Positions 1-7,340 are shown, counted from the stretch's first letter. The stretch: 8,361 bases of DNA from Cuniculiplasma sp. (GCA_023256455.1 JAGDXN010000020.1:3548-11908); one strand, 5' to 3'. Program-made: numbers and translations. The notes: generated from the sequence alone by a model not told the origin.

Positions 1-141
1 GGTCTTAAATCCCTTCAGCCCTCCATTGCGCATGCTATAATAAAACACAAAACTGAGGGCAATGGCAAAGTAAGCCACAATAATTTCCCAGGGAATCATA
101 CCTGGAACATTCAGATTTCCTTCTATTCCGTTCAAAGCCAT
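1..141 (-). CDS. Partial small membrane protein, N-terminal 47 residues, function unknown
   Basis: Reading leftward from an ATG at 141-139 gives an open frame that runs off the left edge. The visible protein begins MALNGIEGNLNVPGMIP. It then has one hydrophobic helix at about residues 17-36 (WEIIVAYFAIALSFVFYYS), followed by a basic stretch (MRNGGLKGFKT). By the positive-inside rule the short N-terminus would be outside and the chain after the helix inside. There is no convincing cleavage site, so I read the helix as a membrane anchor or the first of several helices. No clear Shine-Dalgarno precedes the ATG, but a TATA-like box lies about 35 nt upstream, which suits a transcript with a very short leader. 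I do not recognise the family. The gene is divergent from the HAD hydrolase, and too little is visible to infer a role. Confidence 0.6.
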   Translation of the reverse strand, partial: MALNGIEGNLNVPGMIPWEIIVAYFAIALSFVFYYSMRNGGLKGFKT

Positions 142-173
142 TTTATTTCTTTTATTTATGAACAGGTATTAAT

Positions 174-181
174 TATAAATT
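174..181 (-). promoter_or_regulatory. Probable TATA box for the leftward membrane-protein gene
   Basis: Read on the minus strand this is AATTTATA, in an AT-rich spacer. An archaeal start about 25 nt downstream would fall near 150, leaving a leader of roughly 10 nt before the ATG at 141. This agrees with the absence of a Shine-Dalgarno. The call rests on sequence resemblance and spacing only. Confidence 0.35.
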
Positions 182-247
182 TACTACATACCATATTTTG
201 AATTGGGTCCTTAATTTAGGTCAATATAAACCTCATTTTCCATTGTA

Positions 248-280
248 TTATATATAGAAAAAACTTATTGTTAAAAATAT
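248..280 (+). promoter_or_regulatory. Candidate TATA boxes for the HAD hydrolase gene
   Basis: Two candidates lie in this stretch: TTATATATA at 248-256 and TTAAAAATAT at 271-280. The first would start transcription near 278 and the second near 301. Both starts are upstream of the GGAAGG ribosome-binding site at 321-326. I cannot tell which is used. The second would make a leader of about 34 nt. Confidence 0.35.
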
Positions 281-334
281 TCTTTGGAAATCAATTGGAA
301 ATTGGAATTTCCAGAAAAAAGGAAGGATATTAAT

Positions 335-1075
335 ATGTTGAAGGTCGTTTTGCTTGATTTTGACAATACAATATATGATGATGTTGGCGCCATAAGGCGT
401 GTTTTTATAAGGTTGAGATCTGAATACAGGTTTTTTAAGTCCATACCTCTTGATGAACTCATTTCCAGGTTCTACTATTCCGATTACAGGATGCAGGATA
501 TGCTAAGGAATGAAAACAAGAGCGCATCTGAGGTGAATCTAGCAAGGACAGACATGTTCCTGCAAAATGTGGGACTGCCATTGAAAATGGAAATGGTAAT
601 GGAAATACACAGAAGAATAAGGGAGTTGCACATGAACTTTGGAAAGCCTGTCCCAGGAGCATTGAAGTTTTTGAAAAAGCTTAAGGAAAAATACGTCGTT
701 GGAATAGTAACTAACCATATGGGTGAATACCAGATGGAGAAGATATCAAGATCAAATTTTGGAGAACACATAGATTTCCTTGTTCCGGCATACGATTACG
801 GTGTCTTTAAGCCTGAACCTGAAATATTCAAAATTGCTCTGGACAGGGCCGGTGCATCTCCAGATGAAGCCATAATGGTTGGGGACAACTGGAAGGCAGA
901 CGTGAAGGGAGCACTTCAGTCAGGTATAGTACCGGTTTGGGTTAATTTTAAGAATCAACCAGCCCCGGAGGCAGATTTTAAGAATATACTCAGATTCCTT
1001 TCCCCTGCTGAGGACGCAGTTCAGAAGATTGAAAACTACTATGCACAGGGTCTCCCATTAATCAGTGTAGAATAA
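335..1075 (+). CDS. HAD-superfamily hydrolase (phosphatase-like), subfamily IA
   Basis: A cytosolic phosphohydrolase of 246 residues. All four HAD motifs are present: motif I LLDFDNT, with nucleophile Asp8 and acid/base Asp10; motif II Thr126 in GIVTNH; motif III Lys159 in KPEPEIF; and motif IV GDNWKAD, with Asp184 and Asp189 for magnesium. About 110 residues lie between motifs I and II, which is the place and size of a helical C1 cap, as in the COG1011-type group (phosphoglycolate phosphatase, 5'-nucleotidase and dehalogenase-like enzymes). The substrate cannot be read from the sequence. The frame can be extended to a TTG at 284, but I chose the ATG at 335. It places motif I at residues 6-12, as is normal, and follows a GGAAGG Shine-Dalgarno at 321-326 with 8 nt spacing. 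The gene stands alone on its strand and ends at a T-run terminator. Confidence 0.88.
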   Translation: MLKVVLLDFDNTIYDDVGAIRRVFIRLRSEYRFFKSIPLDELISRFYYSDYRMQDMLRNENKSASEVNLARTDMFLQNVGLPLKMEMVMEIHRRIRELHMNFGKPVPGALKFLKKLKEKYVVGIVTNHMGEYQMEKISRSNFGEHIDFLVPAYDYGVFKPEPEIFKIALDRAGASPDEAIMVGDNWKADVKGALQSGIVPVWVNFKNQPAPEADFKNILRFLSPAEDAVQKIENYYAQGLPLISVE

Positions 1076-1087
1076 AAAAATTTTTTT
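1074..1087. terminator. Bidirectional A7T7 terminator between convergent genes
   Basis: Seven A followed by seven T form a perfect palindrome starting within the HAD stop codon (TAA, 1073-1075). Archaeal RNA polymerase stops at T-runs on the non-template strand, and this element gives a T-run in both directions. It can therefore end the HAD transcript and act as a backstop for the convergent membrane-protein gene. That gene also has an earlier, weaker T5 tract on its own strand (around 1128-1132). Confidence 0.65.
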
Positions 1088-1141
1088 CAATTGTCTGTAT
1101 GATTTTAAGTTCAGCTATTTTATTGGAAAAATATGTTTTCC

Positions 1142-1645
1142 TCAGTGGCTGTTCTTTCCAACCCTTCTGTAAAGGATCTGATAAAGTCCACCAAGGATGA
1201 TCACAATACCGCCTACAGAACTCATCTCTGAAATGAGTTCCCTTGCCTTGTAATATGCAATGTGGAAAGTTCCTGAATCTGTTATATTTATAATGTAAAG
1301 ATGCAGGTTTTTATCCCAGGATGTGTCATAGAAATGGGAATACAGGAATGTGGTTGCAACGCCCACAATTATCATTATGATGGGGAAATAGGGAGCAAGG
1401 ATGTTCAACTTTCCCCTCAAATTGAGGAACTCCAATATTCCCATGGCTATGATAAAGATGCTGAAGACAGTATTCAGAATTAAAACATCATCGTTGAATA
1501 TACCTGCCTTAATCGTCATGGCATAGGGTACTGTTGCAAGCAGCAGGATTCCAATAAGAACATACAGATAGGATATGTATTTCTCATCAATCCATTTAAC
1601 CTCTCCTGTCTGGTTTCTTTCAGTGCTGGAAACGTTCTTTTCCAT
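1142..1645 (-). CDS. Four-helix integral membrane protein of unknown function
   Basis: The protein has 167 residues. A polar N-terminus of about 22 residues is followed by predicted membrane helices at about 24-43, 54-74, 83-103 and 142-160. The third loop (about 104-141) is longer and polar, carrying aromatic and charged residues (HFYDTSWDKN). The basic tail RRVGK and the NLRGK loop suggest both ends are inside and the long loop outside. I see no catalytic or metal motif and do not recognise the family. The ATG at 1645 has no Shine-Dalgarno. A TATA-like box about 38 nt upstream predicts a leader of only about 10 nt, consistent with SD-independent initiation. The gene is convergent with the HAD hydrolase and divergent from ileS, so it is probably a single-gene transcript. 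Confidence 0.75.
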   Translation of the reverse strand: MEKNVSSTERNQTGEVKWIDEKYISYLYVLIGILLLATVPYAMTIKAGIFNDDVLILNTVFSIFIIAMGILEFLNLRGKLNILAPYFPIIMIIVGVATTFLYSHFYDTSWDKNLHLYIINITDSGTFHIAYYKARELISEMSSVGGIVIILGGLYQILYRRVGKNSH

Positions 1646-1678
1646 AAAAAGTTAAATTGCATTCTGCCTTAAAATTAA

Positions 1679-1687
1679 CTTATATAC
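1679..1687 (-). promoter_or_regulatory. Probable TATA box for the four-helix membrane-protein gene
   Basis: On the minus strand this reads GTATATAAG, a good archaeal TATA element. Its centre is about 38 nt upstream of the ATG at 1645, so transcription should begin near 1657 and leave about a dozen untranslated bases with no Shine-Dalgarno. Confidence 0.5.
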
Positions 1688-1707
1688 CTTCTATATGCCA
1701 ATGGTTC

Positions 1708-1717
1708 ATATTTAAAT
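1708..1717 (+). promoter_or_regulatory. Candidate TATA box for ileS
   Basis: ATATTTAAAT resembles an archaeal TATA box and would place the transcript start near 1738, giving an ileS leader of about 115 nt. A second AT-rich element at 1817-1825 (TTTTTAAAA) is less likely: it would start transcription at about 1846, inside or past the GGAAGG ribosome-binding site at 1841-1846. Confidence 0.35.
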
Positions 1718-1853
1718 CCATATTTTTGATGAGGCATCACTAACATACTGGAATTCAGAAATTAGATGCTCTTGTTAGAGAAAATGATTCATATGGGGGA
1801 ATCAAACAATGGACAAATTTTTAAAACAATAGATATTAAGGGAAGGATCAGGT

Positions 1854-4800
1854 ATGTCTTTTGAATTAATTCCACAGGGCAAGAAAATTAAGGATTTCGC
1901 AGATGAAATAGCAAAATACTGGGATGAGAATGATGTGTTCCGTAAGGTTTCTGATTTACGGAAGGACGGGAAGGAATTCATATTCCTTGAAGGCCCACCA
2001 ACAGCAAATGGACGCCCTCATGTTGGCCATGCCCTCACAAGGACGATAAAAGACACTGCCCTGAGGTACAAAACAATGCAGGGGTACAGAATACTCAGAA
2101 GGGATGCGGGCTGGGACTGCCATGGCCTGCCTGTGGAACTGGAGGCGGAAAAACATTTCGGTTTCAAGCACAAATCGGAAATAGAAGAATTCGGCATAGA
2201 CAAATTCAATGAATATTGTAAGGAAAGCGTTTTCCGTTACATAGATGAATGGCACGAAATGGACAGAAGGCTTGGTTTTTGGATAAACCAGGAAAGTGCC
2301 TATGTTACCCTGAGAGATGATTATATAGAAAGCGAATGGTGGGCCATGAAGACTCTTTTCCAGAAGGGAGACCTGTATAAGGATTACAGAATATCACCCT
2401 ATTGCCCAAGGTGCGAAACAACCCTGAGTTCCCATGAGCTTGCCCAGGGGTACAAAGATGTGAAGGATACATCCATATATGCTAAATTTAAGATTATAAA
2501 TGAAAACAGATATGCTGTTGCATGGACAACAACGCCTTGGACACTTCCATCAAATATGCTCCTCGCAGTAAATGAAAATGTTTCCTATGCGGATGTGCAG
2601 TATGAGGATGAAATCCTCATAATGGCAGAGGCTCTGGTAAAAAAGGTTCTAAGGGAAAATTACAAAATTATAAGGACTTATAGCGGGAAGGAGTTGCTTG
2701 GAAAGCGTTATGAGAGGCCCATAGATTTTATTCCGGTTCCAGAAAACGCATGTAAAATAGTTCATGGAGATCATGTCAATCTGGAAGAAGGTACGGGAAT
2801 AGTTCATACAGCTCCAGCCTTTGGTTCAGATGACTTTGAACTGGGGAAGAGAGAGGGGCTTTCCATAATCAATCCCGTGGATTTCCAGGGAAAATTCAGC
2901 AATAAGGCCCTTCCCTGGTATGGAAAATTTGTGAAAGATGCCGATATAGATATTGTGAAATTCCTTAAGGAGAGGAAACTTGCCCTGAGAAGCGAAAAAT
3001 ATGAGCATTCATATCCATTCTGTTACAGGTGCGACACACCCCTTCTCTATTATCCCATAGACGCCTGGTTTGTGAGGGCGTCAGCATACAGGGAAAAACT
3101 TGTGGAAAATAATGGGAAAATAAACTGGATACCACCGCACCTCAAGGAAGGGAGGTTTGGCAATTTCATAGAGGAGGCAAAGGACTGGAATCTCTCAAGG
3201 AACAGATACTGGGGAACTCCCTTACCCGTATGGACATGCAGTTGCGGCCATATGGAGGCCATGGGTTCGATCCAGGAGTTGATGGAAAGATCAGGCATGG
3301 AAAGGCCGAAGGAACTCCACAGACCCTATGTTGATAATATAACAATGAAATGCCCAGACTGTGGAGGAAAGATGGAGAGGGAACCCTTTGTAATAGACAC
3401 ATGGTTTGATTCGGGAAGTTCAACCTATGCCGCAATACACTATCCTTTCAACGGAAACAAAAAGCCTGAGCTGCCTGTTTCCTTCATAACTGAAGCCATT
3501 GACCAGACCAGAGGATGGTTCTATGTCCTTCATGTTTTATCAACCATGCTTTTCCAGACAAACGCATATTCCAACGTATTCTGTGCAGAGTTTATTTTAG
3601 ATGCTGAGGGGAAGAAGATGAGCAAGAGCAGGGGAAATGGTGTCCTTGCAATGAAAATGATGGATGATTTTGGCCCTGATGCATCCAGGCTTTTCTTTTA
3701 TTCATCGGCACCATGGAAGCCAAAACCACTCATAGAGAAGGTAGTGAGGGAAAACGAAGTAAAGATACTGGGAACATTCCTGAACATATACAACTTCTTC
3801 GCATCCAACGGTAATCTTGACGGCTACAGTTTTAATGGGTTGAAAAAGAGTAACAATCTTCTGGATAGATGGCTTGTATCAAGGGTAAATTCCACAGTGG
3901 AAGAGTGCACAAAATCCATGGATGCCTATGAATTCCATGAAGCCCAGAGGCACATATCAGAACTCATAGACGATGTATCCAACTTCTATCTGAGATTATC
4001 AAGAAGAAGGTTCTGGGATTCCTCTTCAAAGGATAAGGATGAGGCATATTCCACTCTATTTTATACAATGGACATAATTCTGAGGCTTCTTGCGCCCATA
4101 GCCCCATTTACATCGGAATATCTCTACAGGAAGATGCATCCAGATCATCTCAGCGTACACGCATCATCTTACCCTGTGGCTGATAAGAGCCTTATGGATG
4201 AGAAAACAGAGGCAAGGATAGGGATGGCAAGGAACGTGCTCGAACTTACCAGAAGGGCAAGGCAAAATGGAGGAATAAAGGGAAGGCAGCCTGTAAAGGA
4301 GATCCTTGTGCATTCTGAAAAGATTTCAGAATCTGACCTTGAGCCTGTAAGGGAGGAGATGAATGCCAGGAAGATAAAAATAATAGGAGAATCAGAGAAA
4401 CCGGAAAGGACTGTCATAAAGGTCGTCAATTCCAGGGCGGCCCCCATACTCAAGGGAAAGATGCCAGAGTTCCTCAAATTCATAGAGGAGCTGAACAGTT
4501 CCAATCAGGTACAGAGAATGAAGAATGCGGGCATATCCTTCGAAGGCATGGAAATACCATCCGATGCCCTTCAGTTTGTAACTGAACCAGAAAAGGGGTA
4601 TGTGAGGGAAGAGGAGAATTCAGTTTCACTTTTCCTCAACACAGAAATAGACAGTGAACTGGAACTTGAGGGTTTGAGCAGGGAGATAATCAGAAGGATT
4701 CAGGTAATGAGGAAAGAAATGAATCTTGACTATGACGCAAGCATAAATCTTGCCATACATGGAAACGAAAAGATAAGGGATGCAGTGGAAAAATACAGGA

Positions 4801-4913
4801 ACAAGATCATGGCAGAGACTCTTTGCTCAACACTTAACGTTTTTGTTGACAACAGTACTCAGGGAAGGATGTGGGAGGTAGAGGACCAGAAGATATACCT
4901 TGAATTCCTCTAA
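1854..4913 (+). CDS. ileS: Isoleucyl-tRNA synthetase (EC 6.1.1.5)
   Basis: This cytosolic class I synthetase of 1019 residues joins isoleucine to tRNA-Ile using ATP. The signature HIGH-type motif is HVGH at residues 56-59 within GPPTANGRPHVGHA, and the KMSKS loop is at 588-592. The inserted CP1 editing domain, which removes mischarged valine, begins around WTTTPWTLPSNM at about 224. Paired cysteines occur in PYCPRC (near 182), PFCYRC, WTCSCG and CPDCGG, consistent with zinc-binding knuckles. The anticodon-binding helical domain starts around LLDRWLVSRVNSTVEE. The length fits the long archaeal/eukaryal-type enzyme, a group that includes the mupirocin-insensitive form; that last point is family knowledge, not tested here. 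The start is supported by GGAAGG at 1841-1846, 7 nt from the ATG. The gene is complete and intact, has its own promoter region, and ends 5 bp before the convergent thiL stop. Confidence 0.98.
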   Translation: MSFELIPQGKKIKDFADEIAKYWDENDVFRKVSDLRKDGKEFIFLEGPPTANGRPHVGHALTRTIKDTALRYKTMQGYRILRRDAGWDCHGLPVELEAEKHFGFKHKSEIEEFGIDKFNEYCKESVFRYIDEWHEMDRRLGFWINQESAYVTLRDDYIESEWWAMKTLFQKGDLYKDYRISPYCPRCETTLSSHELAQGYKDVKDTSIYAKFKIINENRYAVAWTTTPWTLPSNMLLAVNENVSYADVQYEDEILIMAEALVKKVLRENYKIIRTYSGKELLGKRYERPIDFIPVPENACKIVHGDHVNLEEGTGIVHTAPAFGSDDFELGKREGLSIINPVDFQGKFSNKALPWYGKFVKDADIDIVKFLKERKLALRSEKYEHSYPFCYRCDTPLLYYPIDAWFVRASAYREKLVENNGKINWIPPHLKEGRFGNFIEEAKDWNLSRNRYWGTPLPVWTCSCGHMEAMGSIQELMERSGMERPKELHRPYVDNITMKCPDCGGKMEREPFVIDTWFDSGSSTYAAIHYPFNGNKKPELPVSFITEAIDQTRGWFYVLHVLSTMLFQTNAYSNVFCAEFILDAEGKKMSKSRGNGVLAMKMMDDFGPDASRLFFYSSAPWKPKPLIEKVVRENEVKILGTFLNIYNFFASNGNLDGYSFNGLKKSNNLLDRWLVSRVNSTVEECTKSMDAYEFHEAQRHISELIDDVSNFYLRLSRRRFWDSSSKDKDEAYSTLFYTMDIILRLLAPIAPFTSEYLYRKMHPDHLSVHASSYPVADKSLMDEKTEARIGMARNVLELTRRARQNGGIKGRQPVKEILVHSEKISESDLEPVREEMNARKIKIIGESEKPERTVIKVVNSRAAPILKGKMPEFLKFIEELNSSNQVQRMKNAGISFEGMEIPSDALQFVTEPEKGYVREEENSVSLFLNTEIDSELELEGLSREIIRRIQVMRKEMNLDYDASINLAIHGNEKIRDAVEKYRNKIMAETLCSTLNVFVDNSTQGRMWEVEDQKIYLEFL

Positions 4914-4918
4914 AATTT

Positions 4919-5863
4919 TTATTTAAAATGCTCCCAGCCCTTTCCCTCTATTTTCAGCCAGTTTTCCCCATTGAATATCATATTATCACCTTTCCAAACA
5001 TCCCCTATATAACTTACGCTGATTCCAAGCTCTGTCATTTTTTGTGAAAAACTGCTGAAATTTTCATTTTCAATCGTAAACAGGAGTTCATAATCTCCCC
5101 CTATGTTGCATCCCACCTCTGTCTGGGAAATTCCATACCTTTCAGAGACATTCTTAACAGAGGCATCAAAGGGCAGTTCTGATTCCACTATTCTGAATCC
5201 AAGGCCATAATCGTTTTTCATCTGGCTCAGGCATCCGAACAGGCCATCAGACATGTCCATCATGAACATTCCACCGTTTTCGCCTATGGACATGGCCTCC
5301 CTGATCCTGGGTTCTATATTGATTATATTAAATCCGCTCTCATCCAGATTTACGCCATTTACATAGTCAAGATAAGAGGCTCCAACCCTCCCAATTTTGT
5401 TTGTCACGCAAACAATCTGGCCTTCACCTATCCTCCTTCTGAACATTGTTCTCTCTTCCATTCCTGTACCAAGACAGAAGCCAGAAAATGATGTGGATTT
5501 GCCGGGTTTTGTGTCCCCTCCTATATATTCAGTTTCATATTTTTTCAAGACATCCCTGATACCCTTCGAGAAATCATCCACATAATCATCGTCAAGTTCC
5601 GGTCCAAGTACAAACGCAGCCATGAATGAAAGGGGCTTTGCACCCATTGCAGCAATATCAGACAGATTTACAGATGCAAAGAATCTGCCAGCATCATAGG
5701 GCTTAACACCATGGGGTATGTGGGTTTCCGGTGTGATGGAATCGGTTGTGGTAAAAATGTATTTTTCATTAACAACTGTCCAGGAACAGTCATCGGGATA
5801 TTCACTGACATTTCCATTTTTCATAATATTTTTAATAATCTTTCTTTCGTCCTTCAGGCTCAT
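4919..5863 (-). CDS. thiL: Thiamine-monophosphate kinase (EC 2.7.4.16)
   Basis: ThiL phosphorylates thiamine monophosphate to thiamine diphosphate, the last step of cofactor synthesis, in the cytosol. The 314 residues match the usual family length of about 300-330. The AIRS/PurM-like motifs appear in order: Asp24-Asp25 (DDCSW), TTTDSITPETH with Asp41, the NLSDIAAMGAKP block at 66-77, IGGDTK at 114-119, DMSDGL at 203-208, and GGDYELLF at 255-262. The family usually has GEDYELL at the last site. It is the second gene of a minus-strand operon after the RaSEA gene: the RaSEA stop codon TAG (5866-5864) directly precedes the thiL ATG (5863). A good Shine-Dalgarno, GGTGAG (5876-5871 on the minus strand), lies inside the end of the upstream gene, so translation is probably coupled. 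The gene is complete, with no sign of damage. Confidence 0.95.
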   Translation of the reverse strand: MSLKDERKIIKNIMKNGNVSEYPDDCSWTVVNEKYIFTTTDSITPETHIPHGVKPYDAGRFFASVNLSDIAAMGAKPLSFMAAFVLGPELDDDYVDDFSKGIRDVLKKYETEYIGGDTKPGKSTSFSGFCLGTGMEERTMFRRRIGEGQIVCVTNKIGRVGASYLDYVNGVNLDESGFNIINIEPRIREAMSIGENGGMFMMDMSDGLFGCLSQMKNDYGLGFRIVESELPFDASVKNVSERYGISQTEVGCNIGGDYELLFTIENENFSSFSQKMTELGISVSYIGDVWKGDNMIFNGENWLKIEGKGWEHFK

Positions 5864-6922
5864 CTAAATACTCACCGCTCCGCCTGATATTTTTCTGATG
5901 AAAGAATCCAGGTCGTAGGGTACCGGAAGGGAAGATTCTGCTGAGATGTAAGTTTCATATGATCTTCTGTCTGATTTATCATAATATTCCCTGAGTTTAT
6001 TGAAATCTTGATTCAGTGATGCATCGAAGATAAGTTTGAGAAGTTCAGGGTCCTTTTTATCATTGTGAGAACCTCTCTCACTATTTCCACCGGTTGGATA
6101 ACTTAAAACTTCAGTGGGGGCGTCAACTGTATTCAGAAGAACCCTTGCAACGCTCCATAGCCATGGTGGGCGATAATGACCCTTTTTCCAGAGCTTCTCC
6201 ACAAGGGTGTTTTTCTGTATATTCATAGGATTTACGGACACATCGCTGGAGTATGGAGCGCAGTCATACACAGATTTTATTGCATCCTGCACAGCATTTT
6301 CCTCATTTAAAAAGGGTGGCTTTAGCAGAAGGTACGATCTCAACTCAAGGTCATTTTTTGAAACTACCTTTGCAGCATCCACGAATTTTTTGAAATTAGT
6401 CCCCTTGTTGACGCTGTCCCTTATTATTCTATCATTTGTTGATTCCACTCCTATGGCAATCCTCACATCCATTGATGAATCCCGAAGCCTTTCCATATTT
6501 TCTCGTGTTATGAATTCAGTTCTTGATTCCACAAGGAGTTTTTCTACCTTCGTTGATACTTTATCTACAAAATAGTTAAAGGCCCTGTCGGGAACCTCCC
6601 TTCTGTCAAGGAAACTCCCGGAGGTAAATACCTTTAAAACTTTCTGGTCACTGAGGAAGTCCATAAGCCTGTCAACCTGCTTCATAAGATTTTCATCGGA
6701 AACATTTGCATTTACGTCATTAAAATAACCACACATTGAGCAGGACGTAAAATCGTACCATGCACATCCTCTTGTCCTGAAAATCACAACAGCAGTGTCC
6801 TCAGGATATCCTCTTAACCTGTCCAGTTCCGTCCACATTGAAACCGGGCTGTTCCTGTCTGTATCCCTCTCCCTGGATGGCATCAGACTTTTAACCTGAA
6901 CTGCAAGATCCCTGTTTATCAT
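5864..6922 (-). CDS. raSEA: Archaeosine synthase radical SAM subunit RaSEA (COG1244-like)
   Basis: A 352-residue radical S-adenosylmethionine protein. RaSEA works with ArcS: ArcS attaches lysine to preQ0 at position 15 of tRNA, and RaSEA cleaves the adduct to give archaeosine (G+). The cluster ligands are in RTRGCAWYDFTSCSMCGYF, as Cys53, Cys61 and Cys64, a C-x7-C-x2-C spacing typical of this group rather than the standard CxxxCxxC. Further family-like blocks are FTSGSFLDRREVPD (99-112), IAIGVESTNDRIIRDSVNKG (155-174), YLLLKPPFLNE (197-207), SVNPMNIQKNTLVEKLWKKG (229-248) and SYPTGGNSERGSHN (274-287). Neither ArcS nor tRNA-guanine transglycosylase is in the window. The ATG at 6922 lacks a clear Shine-Dalgarno but has a TATA-like box about 40 nt upstream. 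It is the first gene of an operon with thiL. The family assignment is firm; the exact reaction is inferred from it. Confidence 0.85.
   Translation of the reverse strand: MINRDLAVQVKSLMPSRERDTDRNSPVSMWTELDRLRGYPEDTAVVIFRTRGCAWYDFTSCSMCGYFNDVNANVSDENLMKQVDRLMDFLSDQKVLKVFTSGSFLDRREVPDRAFNYFVDKVSTKVEKLLVESRTEFITRENMERLRDSSMDVRIAIGVESTNDRIIRDSVNKGTNFKKFVDAAKVVSKNDLELRSYLLLKPPFLNEENAVQDAIKSVYDCAPYSSDVSVNPMNIQKNTLVEKLWKKGHYRPPWLWSVARVLLNTVDAPTEVLSYPTGGNSERGSHNDKKDPELLKLIFDASLNQDFNKLREYYDKSDRRSYETYISAESSLPVPYDLDSFIRKISGGAVSI
5871..5876 (-). promoter_or_regulatory. Ribosome-binding site for thiL inside the upstream gene
   Basis: GGTGAG on the minus strand matches the archaeal anti-Shine-Dalgarno. It ends 7 nt before the thiL ATG, within the last codons of the RaSEA gene. 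It fixes the thiL start and suggests that terminating ribosomes re-initiate. Confidence 0.7.
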
Positions 6923-6956
6923 TTAATTCCAGATGTCCGGCATTGACTTAATACTT

Positions 6957-6966
6957 GTTAAAAATT
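6957..6966 (-). promoter_or_regulatory. Candidate TATA box for the RaSEA-thiL operon
   Basis: On the minus strand this is AATTTTTAAC, about 40 nt before the RaSEA ATG, predicting a transcript start near 6936 and a leader of about 14 nt. The same T-run could act as the terminator of the upstream Rieske gene, whose stop codon is about 30 nt further up. The 74-nt gap between the two genes therefore has dual potential. Confidence 0.35.
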
Positions 6967-6996
6967 ATGGGGTGAATTTAAGGTTTTTAGAAATAT

Positions 6997-7329
6997 TTAT
7001 ACTTCTACTTCAATGAATCCGTTGTTCTCCCTTACATTGAACTTCCTCAGCCCAAGTTTGTCCATGGGGCTGTTTGGTGCAACAAAGGGTGGGTTAACCA
7101 TATGGCCATTTTCAAGATTGAAAACTGCATTGTGACAGGGGCATTTTACCTCATTTTTTGAGGAATCATACTCACCAAGGATACATTTTGCATGGCTGCA
7201 TACTCCATCCATTGCCTCCAGCCCCTTCTCTGTCTTCACAAACAATATTACATTTTCACCAACTTTTGCAGTTATGTGGTTTCCTCCATTTTCGAGGGCC
7301 TTTAATCCAACAACTTTTTGCCACGCCAT
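6997..7329 (-). CDS. Rieske [2Fe-2S] ferredoxin-like protein
   Basis: A small soluble electron carrier of 110 residues with no signal peptide or membrane anchor. The cluster ligands are Cys44 and His46 (CSHAKC) and Cys63 and His66 (CPCH). Two further cysteines, Cys49 and Cys65, sit where the disulfide of high-potential bc1/b6f-type Rieske proteins lies (CTHLGC and CPCHGS). The residues that raise the potential in those proteins, Ser and Tyr of CPCHGSxY, are Ala68 and Phe70 here, as in low-potential Rieske ferredoxins. The C-terminal part (NPPFVAPNSPMDKLGLRKF) looks like the usual proline loop and last strands. The length resembles archaeal Rieske-type ferredoxins such as sulredoxin. The partner enzyme is not evident: RaSEA downstream needs an electron donor, but a link is only speculation. 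There is no Shine-Dalgarno, and the promoter position suggests a leaderless transcript. Confidence 0.92.
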   Translation of the reverse strand: MAWQKVVGLKALENGGNHITAKVGENVILFVKTEKGLEAMDGVCSHAKCILGEYDSSKNEVKCPCHNAVFNLENGHMVNPPFVAPNSPMDKLGLRKFNVRENNGFIEVEV

Positions 7330-7340
7330 ACGTCAATATA

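Noticed and set aside
284..334. A 17-codon N-terminal extension of the HAD hydrolase from a TTG start.
   Set aside because: No Shine-Dalgarno precedes the TTG. The ATG at 335 has GGAAGG at good spacing and puts motif I at the very N-terminus, as is normal for HAD proteins.
142..334. A small RNA or extra gene in the AT-rich divergent spacer.
   Set aside because: Only promoter-like TATA elements are visible; there is no GC-rich folded core or convincing short frame.
1738..1853. A T-box-like or other riboswitch in the ileS leader.
   Set aside because: T-boxes are bacterial. I could find no stable stem, specifier loop or terminator/antiterminator pair in this AT-rich leader.
1956..4504. Several 60-111 codon minus-strand frames inside ileS.
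   Set aside because: All are opposite a conserved synthetase, and their compositions are those expected from reading its codons backwards.
6207..6575. A 122-codon plus-strand frame within the RaSEA gene.
   Set aside because: It is antisense to the radical SAM core, has no promoter or ribosome site, and its composition follows from the opposite codons.
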